NCBI GenBank assembly: GCA_025531455.1
Contig: JAMYHL010000079.1
Span: 186,001 to 250,000 of the forward strand
Source of the DNA: Apiotrichum sp. Y4204
Lineage: Eukaryota > Basidiomycota > Tremellomycetes > Trichosporonales > Trichosporonaceae
Direction of reading: 5' to 3'
Length of the DNA stretch: 64,000 nucleotides
Below the pieces are notes generated by a model, which was not told where the DNA came from, made no database searches, and saw only the letters and a program-made list of their open reading frames with translations. The first letter of the stretch is position 1; the number at the start of each line of letters is the position of its first letter. The position numbers were made by a program, and so were the translations under genes. Positions 27,319-38,902 of the stretch are shown piece after piece.

Positions 27319-28302
27319 ATGCGCGCAGTCGTGCAGAGGGTCCTGAACGCGAGCGTTGTCGGTGCGTACTAAAGGTCGCAAATTTGTGCTCCTCAGCTAG
27401 CTCAGCTCCGGGCTCCGCAGCTCGCGACACCGCGTGGTCCGGGGATCCCGGAGACGAGAGCCCAGACGGAGCACGCGACCAAGCTTGGCAGGCCCGGCCC
27501 CGACTCCGCCCATCTACTGACGGCAGTGGAGGGCAGCACGGTCGGCAAGATCGGCAAAGGCCTGATGGTCCTCGTCGGCGTCGAGCGCAGTGAGTCGCAA
27601 AGGGTAGGGTAGCGTGCCCATACTGACAATTGTAGACGACACGCCAGACGACGCCGCGTGGATCATCAAAAAGGTGCTCGGAGCCAAGCTGTGGGACGAC
27701 GGCGGGAGCGCGTGGCGCGCGAGCGTGGTTGATGTCGGCGGCGAGGTGCTGTGTGGTGAGTAGGGAGGAATCGAAGGGAGTCGGAGTTCGAGGAATCTTG
27801 AGCGAGGATGCTCTACAGAGTCCGAGTCCACGTCCTTGCGTCACCGCCGAGCCTCTGACCCCAGTCTCACAGTTCACCCTCTTCGCAAACTTCAAGGGCG
27901 CGCGGCCAGACTTCCACGAGGCGATGGCGCCGACCGCCGGGCGGGAAGCGTACGCCGCGTTCCTCGACAAGATCCGCGCGGCATACGCGCCAGACAAGAT
28001 CCAGGGTGGGCCGCGATCTCTTTTCCTCACTAACAGCAGACGGGCAGTTTGGCGCGATGATGGCCGTGTCGCTCACCAACGACGGCCCCGTGACTGTCAC
28101 TTTCGATAGCCGGGACCGCACTCCGCGGAGCCGGACTGCCAGCGGAGCGGCTACCCCCCAGCTGCAGCCCCAGCCGGGGGACAAGACGCCCGAGGAGCGC
28201 GAGGCGATTGCAAAGGCCAAGGTTGCGGCGCGGGCGGCGAAGAAGGCGGAATATGCGGCCAAGCTTGCGCGTGGGGAAGTGCCGGGGAAGAAGACGGAAT
28301 AG
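27319..28302 (+). CDS. DTD1: D-aminoacyl-tRNA (D-Tyr-tRNA) deacylase
   Basis: Five exons (27319-27361, 27527-27589, 27636-27755, 27865-28005, 28040-28302) encode 209 residues. The start MRAVVQRVLNASVVVEGSTV, then GKIGKGLMVLVGVERNDTPDDA, the SQFTLFANFKGARPDFH motif and the TNDGPVTVTFDS loop are the two signature motifs of DTD (SQxT and NxGPVT). The enzyme removes D-amino acids from mischarged tRNAs in the cytosol. A C-terminal extension of about 55 residues, rich in Ala, Lys and Glu, goes beyond the usual 150-residue enzyme. The first intron (165 nt) is long for this window; the last is 34 nt. Confidence 0.93.
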
Positions 28303-28870
28303 ATGTGCATGCAGGTTATCATTGATTCACAATCAAGGTGGACACCGAACTTGCGTCTTTGATCTTTGCCCAATATCCCGTTCCAGTTTCCAGTTCCGGT
28401 TCTCACCCGGAACGTCAGTAACCAGCGAACGGGATGCGGATATCTGTATCTCATCCGAGCTGCGTGCAGAGTAACACAACACAAGCCGACGTCGGGGTAT
28501 AACTACGCCGATGACACAGTCTGGACTGCTGGTCTCCATTCCAGCGCCACCTCCCACCACATCACATCCCCACATGATAATAAATACAATGAACAGCGCC
28601 CCGACTTTCGCCGCTGCTGCGCGACGTCCGCCCGCGCGTCATGCGCTGATATCACGTTCCACAAGTTGCGGGCGCATAGCCTGGGCGCACTTCCCATGAC
28701 GAGCGGAGTGAAGAGGATCACGAGCCGGGTGAGATGCCGTGGGGTATATATGGCTAAGGCTCTCACACAGCAGTCTGCACTCATCTCCCACAGTAATCAG
28801 CTCCTCTACGCTCAAACTCACACGCTCGTTTGCAAGAGCAACTCAACTTTCAACTGCACCAACTACACCC
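28303..28870. promoter_or_regulatory. Promoter region of the Gly-rich gene, with TATA box
   Basis: A TATATA element lies at about 28745-28750 (ggggtatatatgg), about 120 bases upstream of the ATG at 28871, followed by a pyrimidine/CAAC-rich leader. This is the clearest core promoter in the window and suggests an inducible or strongly expressed gene. Confidence 0.55.
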
Positions 28871-29233
28871 ATGCGCGGACGTCGCGGCGGCTACGGAGGC
28901 GGCTTTGGCGGGCGGGGCGGGTACGGCGGCTTCGGTGGCGGCCGGCGTGGCGGCTACGGCGGCTTCGGTGGGGGCGGATATGGACACGGTCGCGGACACG
29001 GTCACGGCGGCGGTGGCTACGGGGGTCGCTACGGCCCTGGACCAGGCGGTTCGCACGGATACCACCCCCACGGCTCGGGGTTCCACCGGCCATCGTTCGG
29101 ACGCCCGCCGCCCGTTGTCCGTCCTGTGCCCGTCGTGGTCAGGCGGCCGTGGTGGCGTCCCCGCTGGTTTGGATTCGGAGGCCCCGCGGTGATGGTTGTC
29201 CCGAGGAGGAGGCGCTTCTGCGGCTTGTTTTGA
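28871..29233 (+). CDS. Small Gly/Arg/Tyr-rich protein
   Basis: An intronless 120-residue frame starts MRGRRGGYGGGFGGRGG, continues with repeats of GGYGGFGGG and a GHGRGHGHGGGGYGG segment, and ends with Pro/Arg/Trp-rich sequence (VVVRRPWWRPRWFG) and RRRRFCGLF. It has no domain I recognise. The frame could extend upstream to an earlier ATG, but the TATA box and leader place transcription start downstream of that. Such low-complexity RGG/YGG sequence is typical of RNA-binding or phase-separating proteins, or of small secreted structural proteins; no signal peptide is visible, which argues against secretion. Spurious translation of GC-rich DNA cannot be excluded. Confidence 0.55.
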   Translation: MRGRRGGYGGGFGGRGGYGGFGGGRRGGYGGFGGGGYGHGRGHGHGGGGYGGRYGPGPGGSHGYHPHGSGFHRPSFGRPPPVVRPVPVVVRRPWWRPRWFGFGGPAVMVVPRRRRFCGLF

Positions 29234-29920
29234 TGTGACTTCATGTGAGTGGAGATGTGGGTGAGCGAGAGTGGGGCTAATCAGTAGAGCGAGACGAAAC
29301 ACGATATGGATCAAGATCGAGATTGATGAATATGGATATGAATGATGAGAAGAATTCACTCTGTAATGCCATGCCATATCTGCTCGTTGGAGAATTGGAG
29401 AAGAGTCAGGAAGAGTGGAATGACAGATCATGACAGAGGAAATTGATTCCAATACCAGCAAAGACGAAGCCACCCGCGCCGCCGCACTGTAACGCTCTTA
29501 ACATCCAACATCTGTGCATCCCATCCGACATCCTTCTCGACGTAGCATGCATTTCCTGCCACAAACCAGCCCAACAGATGGACGCTGTGTGGAGATGTGC
29601 ACAGAGTGTGTATGCACATTACTCGCCACTTGCTTGCGCCTGTTACTCGGCCAGCCAGCCACCCTTCCCTGGCCCTGCACCGGTGCCCGGGACAAACACA
29701 CCACGGGCCCACCCTGCCAAAACGACGCGACTGCCTTTTTCCTGAATGAGCAGTCCAGGTCCAGCCTTGTTTGTTTGCTTCACTCCACTCTCCACAACAT
29801 CCACAACAGCCTCAACAACACCATCCTTTCTTCACTCTTATCCACTTCTCTACACCTTTCCAAGCACATACTCCACGCATCACAGCTCCGCACTGCACTG
29901 CTCCCCGCATTTCATTACCG
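29234..29920. other. Spacer: 3' flank of the Gly-rich gene and CDC14 promoter
   Basis: About 690 bases. The last 170 bases upstream of 29921 are a CA/TC-rich leader typical of this genome. No coding region is evident. Confidence 0.5.
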
Positions 29921-31969
29921 ATGCCATCCTCGGACCGCAGCGCCTCGGCCGCTCCGCCGGCACTCGGAGCAAGCAGTGCCGGCCCCTCGCCCGCAACAAG
30001 CCGCTCGACAACGCCCACCCCGACGTCAGGCATGCCGTCCAATGCACCTCCGCCCTCCCCCCGCCGACACCGCAAGGCGCTCTCGACGAGCACTGTTCCC
30101 GAGACCCCTCGCCACCGCCGGGCACTGAGTTCTGTCGAAGAAGACGGTGCCCGTGACCCGCATGCTCTCGTCGATGATGTGAGTAGTGAGCGAACCCGGT
30201 GGGCGTGCGCTGGGGGTTTCCGAGCGTCGTCGTGAGCCGTGGCAAGAGAACTCGGGCTGTTGCCGTAGCGCTCCCGACGGTGTTGGTCCGGCTCCAGTCC
30301 GGGCCAAATTCACCTGCTCATCTGGGAAATACGGGATGATCAAACCAAGTAAACATTCGAGCTCCACTGACAACAGCTCCGCAGCCTCCGCAGCTCGGGC
30401 CGGCGGCGGATGCGTGCACTCCGCGACCTTGAGTGTGCGCTTGCCGTCGCGTGTACGGGTGATGTCGACGACATGGAGGCGTTTGTGTCTCTCCAGGGTG
30501 AGCTTCGACCTTCCCTCTGAAAGCTGACCTCAGCCCACACACCGCTTCTTGCTCTTCTTGGGCGACACACTGCGTCGCTAGCGAAGCGCGCCTCGACATC
30601 GTCTCTTCCCGCGGGCGACGAGCTTGCACGCCACCTTGCGCCGGAGATCGACCTCGCACTCAGCATCCTCCAGGGCCTAACCCTTATGAGTAATGCGTGC
30701 AAGGCGGCCGTTGGCGAGCGGTGGACTATTGAGGTGGGCTTTGGGGTGGTGTAACTTGCTGACGGCAGATGTTCCTTGACCTCCTGCTCCTTCTCCGCAC
30801 ACAGCCGCCGGAGGGGAACGCCCGTCCCACAGTATATGCAATTCTCGACCTGCTCTTCTGCGTCCTGGTCGACTCGCCAGACCACGCCAGGCTGTTCGAG
30901 GAGCTCCAGGGCCTCGAAGCTGTAACCCGCGTATTGCGTGGCACAGGCGTGGCCAAGGACGTTCGGTGAGCTGATATAGTGAAGAAAAAGCTGACATCAG
31001 GATGAAATGTTGCGAGTTTCTCTACTTCTACCTCCTTCCGGAAGGCAGCACGACGATGCCCGACTCATACAATCTTCCCCCGCTTCCCGGCTCACGCTCA
31101 ACTTCGACGACGTCCGTTGCCAGCAGCTCGGGCTTCCTTCCTGGAGGGGACTTCACGCAGTCGGTCCTCCAGTCTCCGTCGCACAGCCGCGTCCCGAGCA
31201 TTGACCGCGCGGCGTCCCCGGAACCGACTGACCTCAGCGACCTGCCTTTCGTTCCCCAGACGCCACGCAAGCCGGCAAAGCCGAGCCTCGGCTTCCAGAC
31301 TCCCTCTGCGAACCGCCGCACCTCGGGCTCCAGCTCGGTCACAATCCTTACACCCGTCGCGCAGTCGCCCGATGACCGCAAGCGCACAGATGACAACAGC
31401 TCACGCACGAGCTCGGGCTCGTCCTCAGGCTCGGGAGGAAGCAAGCCCAGCGTATCTGCGCGTCTTCGGGAGGCCAGTGCCGCCAGCGCCGCGAGTTCCG
31501 CAAACAGCGACTCGCCGTTCCGCATTGACGGTCTTCCCCCACGCGAGAACATGGCCAACCGTATCCTCACCAAACGCTCCAGCAAACCCCCCTTCGCCCA
31601 ATCTTCCCCGTCCACGCCGTCGCGGCACGCGCGCTCTCAGTCAGCGGCAGGAACGCCAGCGAGGGACCGCCAGCGCTCACGCGGCTTCCCGGCCGACTTG
31701 ACCCGCGGCGCGCTCCCCTCGTCCGCGCCGGGCTCGGGGCTCGCCACGCCTCTCACACCCGCGCGCCGCGTCACCGGTAGCGGGTCGCTCAAAGGTGGAA
31801 CGGGGAGCATCCGCTCTGTGGCGGAGAAGAAGGAGATGGTGAGTTGTCGCAAAGGAAGGAGTGCTGACGGAAGCTCGGCGTGTGGCTCGGTAATGTCGAC
31901 CAGCTCGTGCAGGGCGTTGAGAAGGTTGGGTTCTGGGCCAAGAACTCCAAGAAGGAGGCCACCGGATAG
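29921..31969 (+). CDS. CDC14: Septation initiation network protein Cdc14 (SIN component)
   Basis: Six exons (29921-30178, 30377-30497, 30534-30733, 30769-30965, 31001-31838, 31874-31969) encode 569 residues. The conserved part starts at DDLRSLRSSGRRRMRALRD, continues with LDLLLLLRTQPPEGNARPTVY, ILDLLFCVLVDSP and RGTGVAKDVRMKCCEFLYFYLL, the hallmark of the fission-yeast Cdc14 SIN family (not the Cdc14 phosphatase). That protein binds the kinase Sid1 at the spindle pole body and helps trigger septation. Residues about 1-80 and 285-535 are Ser/Pro-rich disorder; the end LGVWLGNVDQLVQGVEKVGF is a short conserved helix encoded by its own last exon. Fission-yeast Cdc14 is about 240 residues, so the disordered insert doubles the size. 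Confidence 0.88.
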
Positions 31970-32663
31970 GCGCCTGCGCTGGAACTCCTGCGCCCACCCA
32001 TCTATAGTTGCCTGTCTGATTCTGTTTTGTACGCATGCTAGAGTTACATGGATTATGCATTGATGAACCGAGTAGAGAGAGGTTTGGAAATCTGGTCTGA
32101 TGAGCGGGATAAGCGTGGAGCAGGGCTTTGTTCAGCTCTGCAGGTCTACTGAATGCCCAACGATCATGAGAAGCACTCTCAGCGTGGGCCACCATCGAGT
32201 ACATCACTGTATGATCTGGAGTACCAGAGTCCAGGAAGAAAATCAGCCATGTCGTGCGGTATGGTCGCTTCCAGCCTCTCGAGTAGTGGCTAGCTCGGGC
32301 TGAGAGTGAACCTATTCCATCGTGACAAACACCCAGTGCAGCTCTCTCTACCCTCCGGAATCCGGTTTGATCTCTGATATCTGACCGCAGGTGGCCGCTA
32401 TGGCCGCGTTAATCGTTAGTCACGTCGTTAATGGCTGAACGCTGGACTCTCCGTTCCGGACCAATCTGCCGTCTCTGCCCACTAGGCCAAGAGTGGATGT
32501 CACTCTCACCGACCATGTCCCAATCCCACTCATTCACAACTCCAGTCTCCCCTTCCCCATTCCGTACTGTCCCGTCCCCTTCCTTCCCTCACCCATCTCG
32601 CGTCCCTCGTCTCGCATGCTCGCACAGAGCGCTGCCGAACCCATATCCATCACAACTAGTCTT
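31970..32663. other. Convergent spacer between CDC14 and NDUFB3
   Basis: About 690 bases with no credible coding region, mostly 3' flanking sequence of two converging genes. Confidence 0.5.
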
Positions 32664-33142
32664 CTAGTGGTGCCCGTGCGCGGGCTTCTTGGCGATGTAG
32701 TCGTCGTAGATGACATACGCGGAGAACGTAACGATAGCGATGCCGAGGCCGGGGAACATGTTGCTGTGGGTCAGTCATGGGGGGTGAGAGGGGAGGAGAA
32801 GAGTGGGCCGGGGGCTGAAGGTGGAGCGTCGATGCCGATGATACGAGCACGGACGCGAACTTAGATTATGGTACGCCGCGCAGATCAGATAGGACGCGCT
32901 GCGCATGTCTATCCGCATACCGCGCGCCGCGCAGATTGCTCTCGTGCTCATCACCGCGCTCCACACCGCGCAATCCACACTCCGCGCTCCGTGCGCGCGG
33001 ACCAATACCCCGCGCGCAATTGGCCCACTTCCGCTCCGCTGCAACGCTTGACGCACCGGAACATGGCCTTGTTGCTGAAGATGGGCGACTTGCGCCACGC
33101 TTCCCGCTTCGCCCAGGGGTCACGGTAGAGAGGGCCGGGCAT
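32664..33142 (-). CDS. NDUFB3: NADH:ubiquinone oxidoreductase B12 subunit (NDUFB3-like)
   Basis: Two exons (33057-33142 and 32664-32763) encode 61 residues: MPGPLYRDPWAKREAWRKSP, then FSNKAMFRNMFPGLGIAI, one membrane helix (about residues 33-50) and a KKPAHGHH end. DPWAKREAWR followed by FR-N-FPG is the NDUF_B12 pattern. It is a single-helix accessory subunit of complex I in the mitochondrial inner membrane. The frame was too small to stand out alone; the splice is supported by the join F-R-N-M-F-P-G. The 293-nt intron is long for this genome and contains GC-palindromic CGCGC sequence. Confidence 0.82.
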
Positions 33143-34743
33143 CTGTGGTGTGAGTGCTGTGTGTAAGGTGGTGGTGGTGGTGGGGAAGAGTCGGGGGGTT
33201 GGTGATATCGGTGCGTTGCTGTTGGCTGACGCGGGGGTTGGAGGCGCAGGACACGGAGGACGCGGGGAGGGGAGGGGGAGACGCGATACGAACGGTTATT
33301 CGGTAATGGTGGTGTGGAGCCGAGAGATGAGGAGCGAGCTCGCGATCAGAGGCAGCGACAAGATGATGTCGTCCGTCGTCCGCGGCTCCGTCTCCGTGAT
33401 CGGAGGGCAAGGTAGGAGGGAAGGCGGCCGGCCGGCCAACTGTAGGGCGGCGTTATGCAAATCCCCGCCCAGTGGCATCTACTGCTTGGCCGAGAATAAA
33501 CACGATTCTGTATGTAATACAGTTAACGTTATTAATGATTGTTCATCCTATTGGCTAAACACAATGGCTTGCTTATCTATCCGCCTGGATGCTAATCGTC
33601 CGAATGGGTCCTGATTTCTCTTTTGTATTTAGTATTACGATTTTGATTACTATAAACAAGGTTTACGCTATGTTTTTGCCTTCCCTCATCCCATGTGTTC
33701 CTTTTCTTCATGCAGTTTTGCCTTCCCTTGCACGCCCCCCGGTCGCCCTAGCCTAGTCCGCCGGCGGGCTCTCGGCCTCTCGGCCCCTCCGTTTCGGCAC
33801 CTGGGGGCTCTGTTCCCTTGCCTCCTTCTCTCGCCCTCCTTCCCTCTCCTCACCACCGCCAGTTCCTCTGCCGCCGCCGCCGACGCTGCCGGCGTTATCA
33901 ACACTCACTCACTCACCCCCTCACTCTCATTTACAGTCATCAGCGACACCCACCACCCCGTCAACCCCCTCCGCCCCCCTCCCCTCCGACCTCCACCCCC
34001 GCCTGATACCGGTCGCCGTCCAGTTGTCCAGTTATCTGTCGCGGCCCCCGGTCCTAGGCCCTCTCTCCCCCTCCTTTCTCCCTGACTTACTTTTACTCCG
34101 TCTCATCCGTCGCTCCCGCACCCCCTTGGTCTCGTCCGTTTACACCCTCACGACCAGTGCGCCTTCTATCATCTCAACTCACACATACCCACACTCACTC
34201 CCCCTCTCTCTCTCTATCAGCTCGTCGTGGTCCCGACCTCCGCTGCGCGCCGGCTTGCATCGAGACTACAGATTCGCTGATCAGATCGGCTACGGCTGCC
34301 AGTGCGAATCGTGAATATTCGTTCGCTCGCATCGGCACACACCGAGATCACCCAACTCAATCTTTTCTCAACTCCTTTTCTCCCCTCCTCCTCGCCAGGC
34401 GACACTTTGGTTCCCACCACACCGCCGCCAAAGGACTCTCTCAAGTCACCAACTTGGCAGCTACCCATCTTGCGGACTCGCCGTGCTTCCCCCTCCTGTC
34501 GCCTCCCTCGATCGCCTCGACAGGTCAAGGCGTCCACCTACGTCAGCTAATGGTCTGCATCATCAGCGTCGCTCCACCCCCGCTCTAACCTTCTCACTAT
34601 CCGCGCGAGCCCGCTGAGCGTGATCTCGCGCTGCGATAGCCTCACCTCCTCCCGACTCGCCGTCAACACGCGCTCACACTTGAGCACGCCTAGCGGCACT
34701 TTTACCTCTCTCCGCCCAGCCCGCGCGGCCGCGGCGCGCCTGC
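33143..34743. other. 1.6-kb divergent spacer with AT-rich island and pyrimidine-rich leader
   Basis: About 33485-33690 is clearly AT-rich (gttaacgttattaatg, gtatttagtattacgattttgatt) in contrast to the GC-rich surroundings and includes an inverted CCAAT (ctattggc). From about 33690 to 34560 the + strand is extremely C/T-rich, consistent with a long 5' leader for the gene at 34744. Several short ATG frames occur in it. I see no conserved protein. Confidence 0.5.
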
Positions 34744-37700
34744 ATGCCGTCCTCGTTTCTCCGTGCCGGCATCGCGGCGATCCGCGACCGCTCCCTCGGC
34801 GCGGTAGTCGCCCTCGCCGGCGGCGCCGTGGCGCAGGACGACACCCTTGGTCCGCTGAGCCCGCTCACTCCAGGGTGGAAGATTGTGTACCCCGGCGGGT
34901 GGGCCATCAGCTCGATCACAGACGTGCGCCGGCTGCTCTTCTGGGCAGCGGCGTGCGTCCTTCTTCTTGTTCTGTGTGAGTTTTGCACGCGCGTGGGAGT
35001 GCGGCAGCAAGTTTTAATTTTTGCTCACATCCAGTGGCCGTCACCAACCCTACCGAGGCATCGTTCCGCGCACATCTCACCGAGCTCGCGTTTCGCCGCC
35101 ATCTTGCCCATATCCGCTCCTCTGATGAACCCGAGGCTGCTGTAGAGGGTGCCGGGACGACTACAAATGGCACCCCGCTTACAAGCAGCAATGGCAACGG
35201 AAGTGGAAGCGGGAGCGGCGCCGACACACCGCCGATCGCTCCATTCCGCTTTGCAAACCACGTCGCCATCACTCTTCGAACTCCAAACCTCTGTTACCGG
35301 TCCTACTTCTTCCTCGCCGTCGCGTTCGCCGCGGCTCCTGGTCCCCCCGCTTTCCTTTCCGACCCGCTGCCCGCTAAGACGTCCAAACAGTCGGCCCCCC
35401 AGCCTGAACCGTCGCTCGCCTACCTTGGCGTGCTCGGCCACTGGCTTGTGCTCGGCCAAGTACCGGCACTCCTGCAATGGGCATGGCGTGTCCTGCGTGT
35501 GGGACGCCGTGACAAGGCCCGCAAAAAGTCGGCTGTGCTCGATCGCGCCGGTGTTTTGGAAATGCGTGCGGTCCTGCCAAAGGACGAGACTCCTTCCCCA
35601 GGTGAGTCAAGAGTCCATGCGCAGGGGATATTAAGAAACGAGTCACTGACCTCTGTGTGTCCAGGCCGAGGACCTACCCTTGTTCCCAAACTCCTCTTCA
35701 AGAACGAGTCGCACAAGGATCTCGCCGACCTTTTGCCGCTCCACTCGACCCCTTCGCCCTTGCTCCCCACTGGCCCGTATGGTTCCGAGTCGCGCTCTCG
35801 ACGGGGCTCGATCAACACCCCTACCTCTCCAACCTCGCCAGACGGAGGTCCCGCGCCGGAAGTCACCTCGCCAGTGCTAACCGCCCTCAAAGCGGAGCTC
35901 GCCGCAGCACAGAATGTGTTAACGGAGCTCCAGGCGCAGCTCACAACGCACGACGAGTCTGTCGCCGCGGCACAAGCACATCTCCAGTCTACCCTCGATG
36001 AGCTTCGCCAACGGCGCAAAGAGGACGACGCGGAGCGCCAGGATCTCAAGTCCAAGTCCAAGACGCTCGAAGATCAGAAGCGTCAGGCGGAGGGCGCGCG
36101 GCGCGACTCGGAAAAGCGGCTCAAAGCCGTGGAAGCGGTCCGTGACGGCGTTCAGGCCAAGATCACCGCTGTGCTGAGCGAGATAGAGGAACTAAAGGGC
36201 AGCATGGAAGGGAGCGAGAAGCATATCAAGATTGTACAAGACGAGGGCGCGCGTCACCTCATCGCGGCGCGCAAAACGTTAGACGACAAGACACGCGAGC
36301 TGGCCGATCTCGAAAAGGAGGTTGTGCAGCTCGAATCCACAAACGACACTCTGCACCAGCAGGTGCGCGATGCCGAGGACAAGCTCAAGCATGCCGAGGC
36401 CGCGGCGGAGGAGGCCCGCAAGATGGCGCCAGAGGAGGAGATGATGCTGATGGCCGCGGCGTACGAAGCCGCTGCGTCAGAGACCTATCTCCACGGACAG
36501 CGCCAGAACCAGGCCGACAGCCAGTGGGCATCCCAGGCCGCAGCATACATGGCCGAGGCGGGCTTCCCGCACGTTGACCAGTCGTACACTGCGCGTCCTA
36601 CTCAAACTGCCTCGTCTGGCTACGGCCACCTCGCCCGTCCGCCTGCGAACACGTACCGCGCACCCGACAAGGCGTCCGGTCCCATGCCTCCGCCCATCAA
36701 CACTGCCGTTGCCAACTCTACGGACAAGAACCTGGGCGATCTCTCTGGCTTTGAAGGCTTTGGACCTGGTGCAGCTCGCTCGCTTGCTCGCCCCTCGACG
36801 CCACGCCACAACGACGACACGCAGGACCAGGGCTCGCCTAGTGGGCCGATATCTTCCTCGTTCCCGGACAGCTGGCTCCCGCAGGGTCTGGTGCGCTCTC
36901 TCGAGGGAGATGTTACCCCTCTCGAGGGTGCGCTCCGTCCTTTGGCAATCACACCGATCAACGACGAGGCTATCCCCTTGCCTGCAGTGCACGACGATGG
37001 CTCTAGCCCGATCGACGGCGACTCTGGTTCTGACTCTGGCGGGGACTCGCCTTACTGGCCGCACCACCAGCACTCGGACCCGGGCCACCGGCGTGTCGCT
37101 GCACCGCAGAACCAGCGCTTCTTCCCGAACGGCACTTCTGGCTCATCGACGACGCTCCCGGGCGGCAACTCTGGCTCGATCGGCCACATGCAATCCCGCC
37201 GGTGGTTCTCGGGCTCGCCGTCGTCGGAAAACGTCTCGAGCAGCTTCAACATGTTCGGCTCCAACATGTCCAACATGCCTGGTGTGGGGTCCAGCGACTC
37301 GCTCCCGCTCCCTGCATTCGAGTCGGCGTTCGCCCCGTCCGCAAGCGAGAAGCGTGCGCTCAAGTGGCCTTTGCTGAACAAGGGTCGCTGGAGCTCGAAC
37401 AACAACGCGATGAACGGCCTGGAGGAGATAACTGCCGGTCTGCAGGACCGTTCCGGCGGCGCTGGCGGCGCCTTTGGCGCCTCGCCCCCCGCCAACGGTC
37501 TCAGCGCCGAGGAGCTCTTTAACCGTGCGCCCATGTCCAACTCGCCCCCGCCCCCGCAGCAGACCGGCTTTGGCCCCTGGCTCTCGGCCCATAGCCATTT
37601 TGGCAACTCGCGCGGCACCGCTAACGCGGGCAACGTAGGCAACGGGCACCCGGCGCAGGGACCATCCGGTTCAGCCGCGCTCCGGGACGATGAGGACGAC

Positions 37701-37769
37701 GCCGAACTCCAGCTCCCGACCGAGCGCAAGCCGTCCTTCCGCTTCTTCTCGCTCCGCAAGGGCGCATAG
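34744..37769 (+). CDS. Large membrane-anchored coiled-coil protein of unknown function
   Basis: Three exons (34744-34975, 35035-35601, 35665-37769) encode 967 residues. I do not recognise the family. A hydrophobic segment (RRLLFWAAACVLLLVLLAV, about residues 61-80) is a probable membrane helix, and a second hydrophobic stretch (YFFLAVAFAAAPGPPAF) follows near 160. Residues about 310-510 are a long charged coiled coil (ELAAAQNVLTELQAQL, then many KR/E heptads). The rest is Ser/Pro/Gly/Asn-rich disorder with a conserved-looking basic end (ERKPSFRFFSLRKGA). A membrane helix plus coiled coil suggests a tethering or scaffold role, but that is inference. The second intron (35602-35664, 63 nt) is in frame and open, so it could be retained. 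Confidence 0.75.
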
Positions 37770-38902
37770 TGTAGTGATGCAGAGTTTGTCGTGTCTGAGA
37801 GCAGAGCAAGCAACGTGCATACGTGATGGAGGTATGGAGAGCTTGGAGAGCTGGATGAACGTGGGACAGGATTGGATTGTTTCAGTAAAGAGTGGCGTGC
37901 ATGCTATTAGCGCCCTTCCGGTCGCAGATCACAAGCGGCGCAGTGAGCCGGCGGTATCACGTCCATCGACCAGGGCTCTCGGCGCCGCCAACGCCTGAAT
38001 GCACGCCGTTATGAGCCGAGCCTGGCAAGCAGCAGACCGTGCGCACCCATCTCATCCCAACACGGTAAGCGGTCTGGACTTGCACGCACGGCCGCGGAGT
38101 GATGATGGGATCCGTCCCCCGTCCGTGCGGCGGAGGACGACGGACGAGATTTCTTCTGCTTCTCTTCTCAGGATCTCGGCCAAACCGTCCGTCCGCTCCG
38201 ATAGGAGAGTTTAGACCTGCAAGGCACAGAGGCACAGGGCAGGAACCGTGGCGGGAGAGGCGGTGGATGTAGAGCAGGCAGGGTGTTGGATGCCGGCAAG
38301 CACTTCGCGTGGAGACCACGAGAAAACTGATCTCGATGAAGCATGAAGCAGTAGGCGATGGCGCAGATTGTGTCGGCTGATTATCGGGTCGACGATTCGA
38401 CTCGACGAAAAAAAAAGTGGAGCACTTCGTAGTAGAAAATGTAGAACAGCCCGCCTACGGGCCACTACGGATATCGATGGTGTGATGGTGCCATTCCTAT
38501 TGATTTGATCGTGTGCAATGACCAGCAGTGTAGTGACAAGCGAGCCCACCATCAATGTCCAGGTCGACGGTGATGCATACCTCCCCATCGTCATCCTACT
38601 GCCTCCCTCTCGCTTTCCTAAATCACTCCATCTCGGTTCTCGGTCGGATACTCCGCACTCCGCCGCGATCCGCTGCTTGTTGCTTGTTGGTGTTGCCCTG
38701 AAAAAGTCGAGTCCGGAAGTCGGCGTTCAATCAAAAAACGAGAAATCCGGGACAACCATCGCATTTCGTGCAACGCAACAACGATCCAACACAAGTCAGA
38801 CAATCAGACATTGCATTGTCTAGCTGCTGGCATAGAACACGAAACGATTGCGCGCACGCAAAGGCCGCTTCTCCCCTTCCCTTCTTCATCTCGCCACCCG
38901 AT
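37770..38902. other. Spacer upstream of the aspartate kinase-aminotransferase gene
   Basis: About 1.1 kb without a credible coding region. It holds a short poly-A run near 38408-38416 and a stretch with several short ATG frames (from about 38518) that may be leader uORFs of the fused gene. I see no clear Gcn4-type TGACTC site. Confidence 0.5.
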
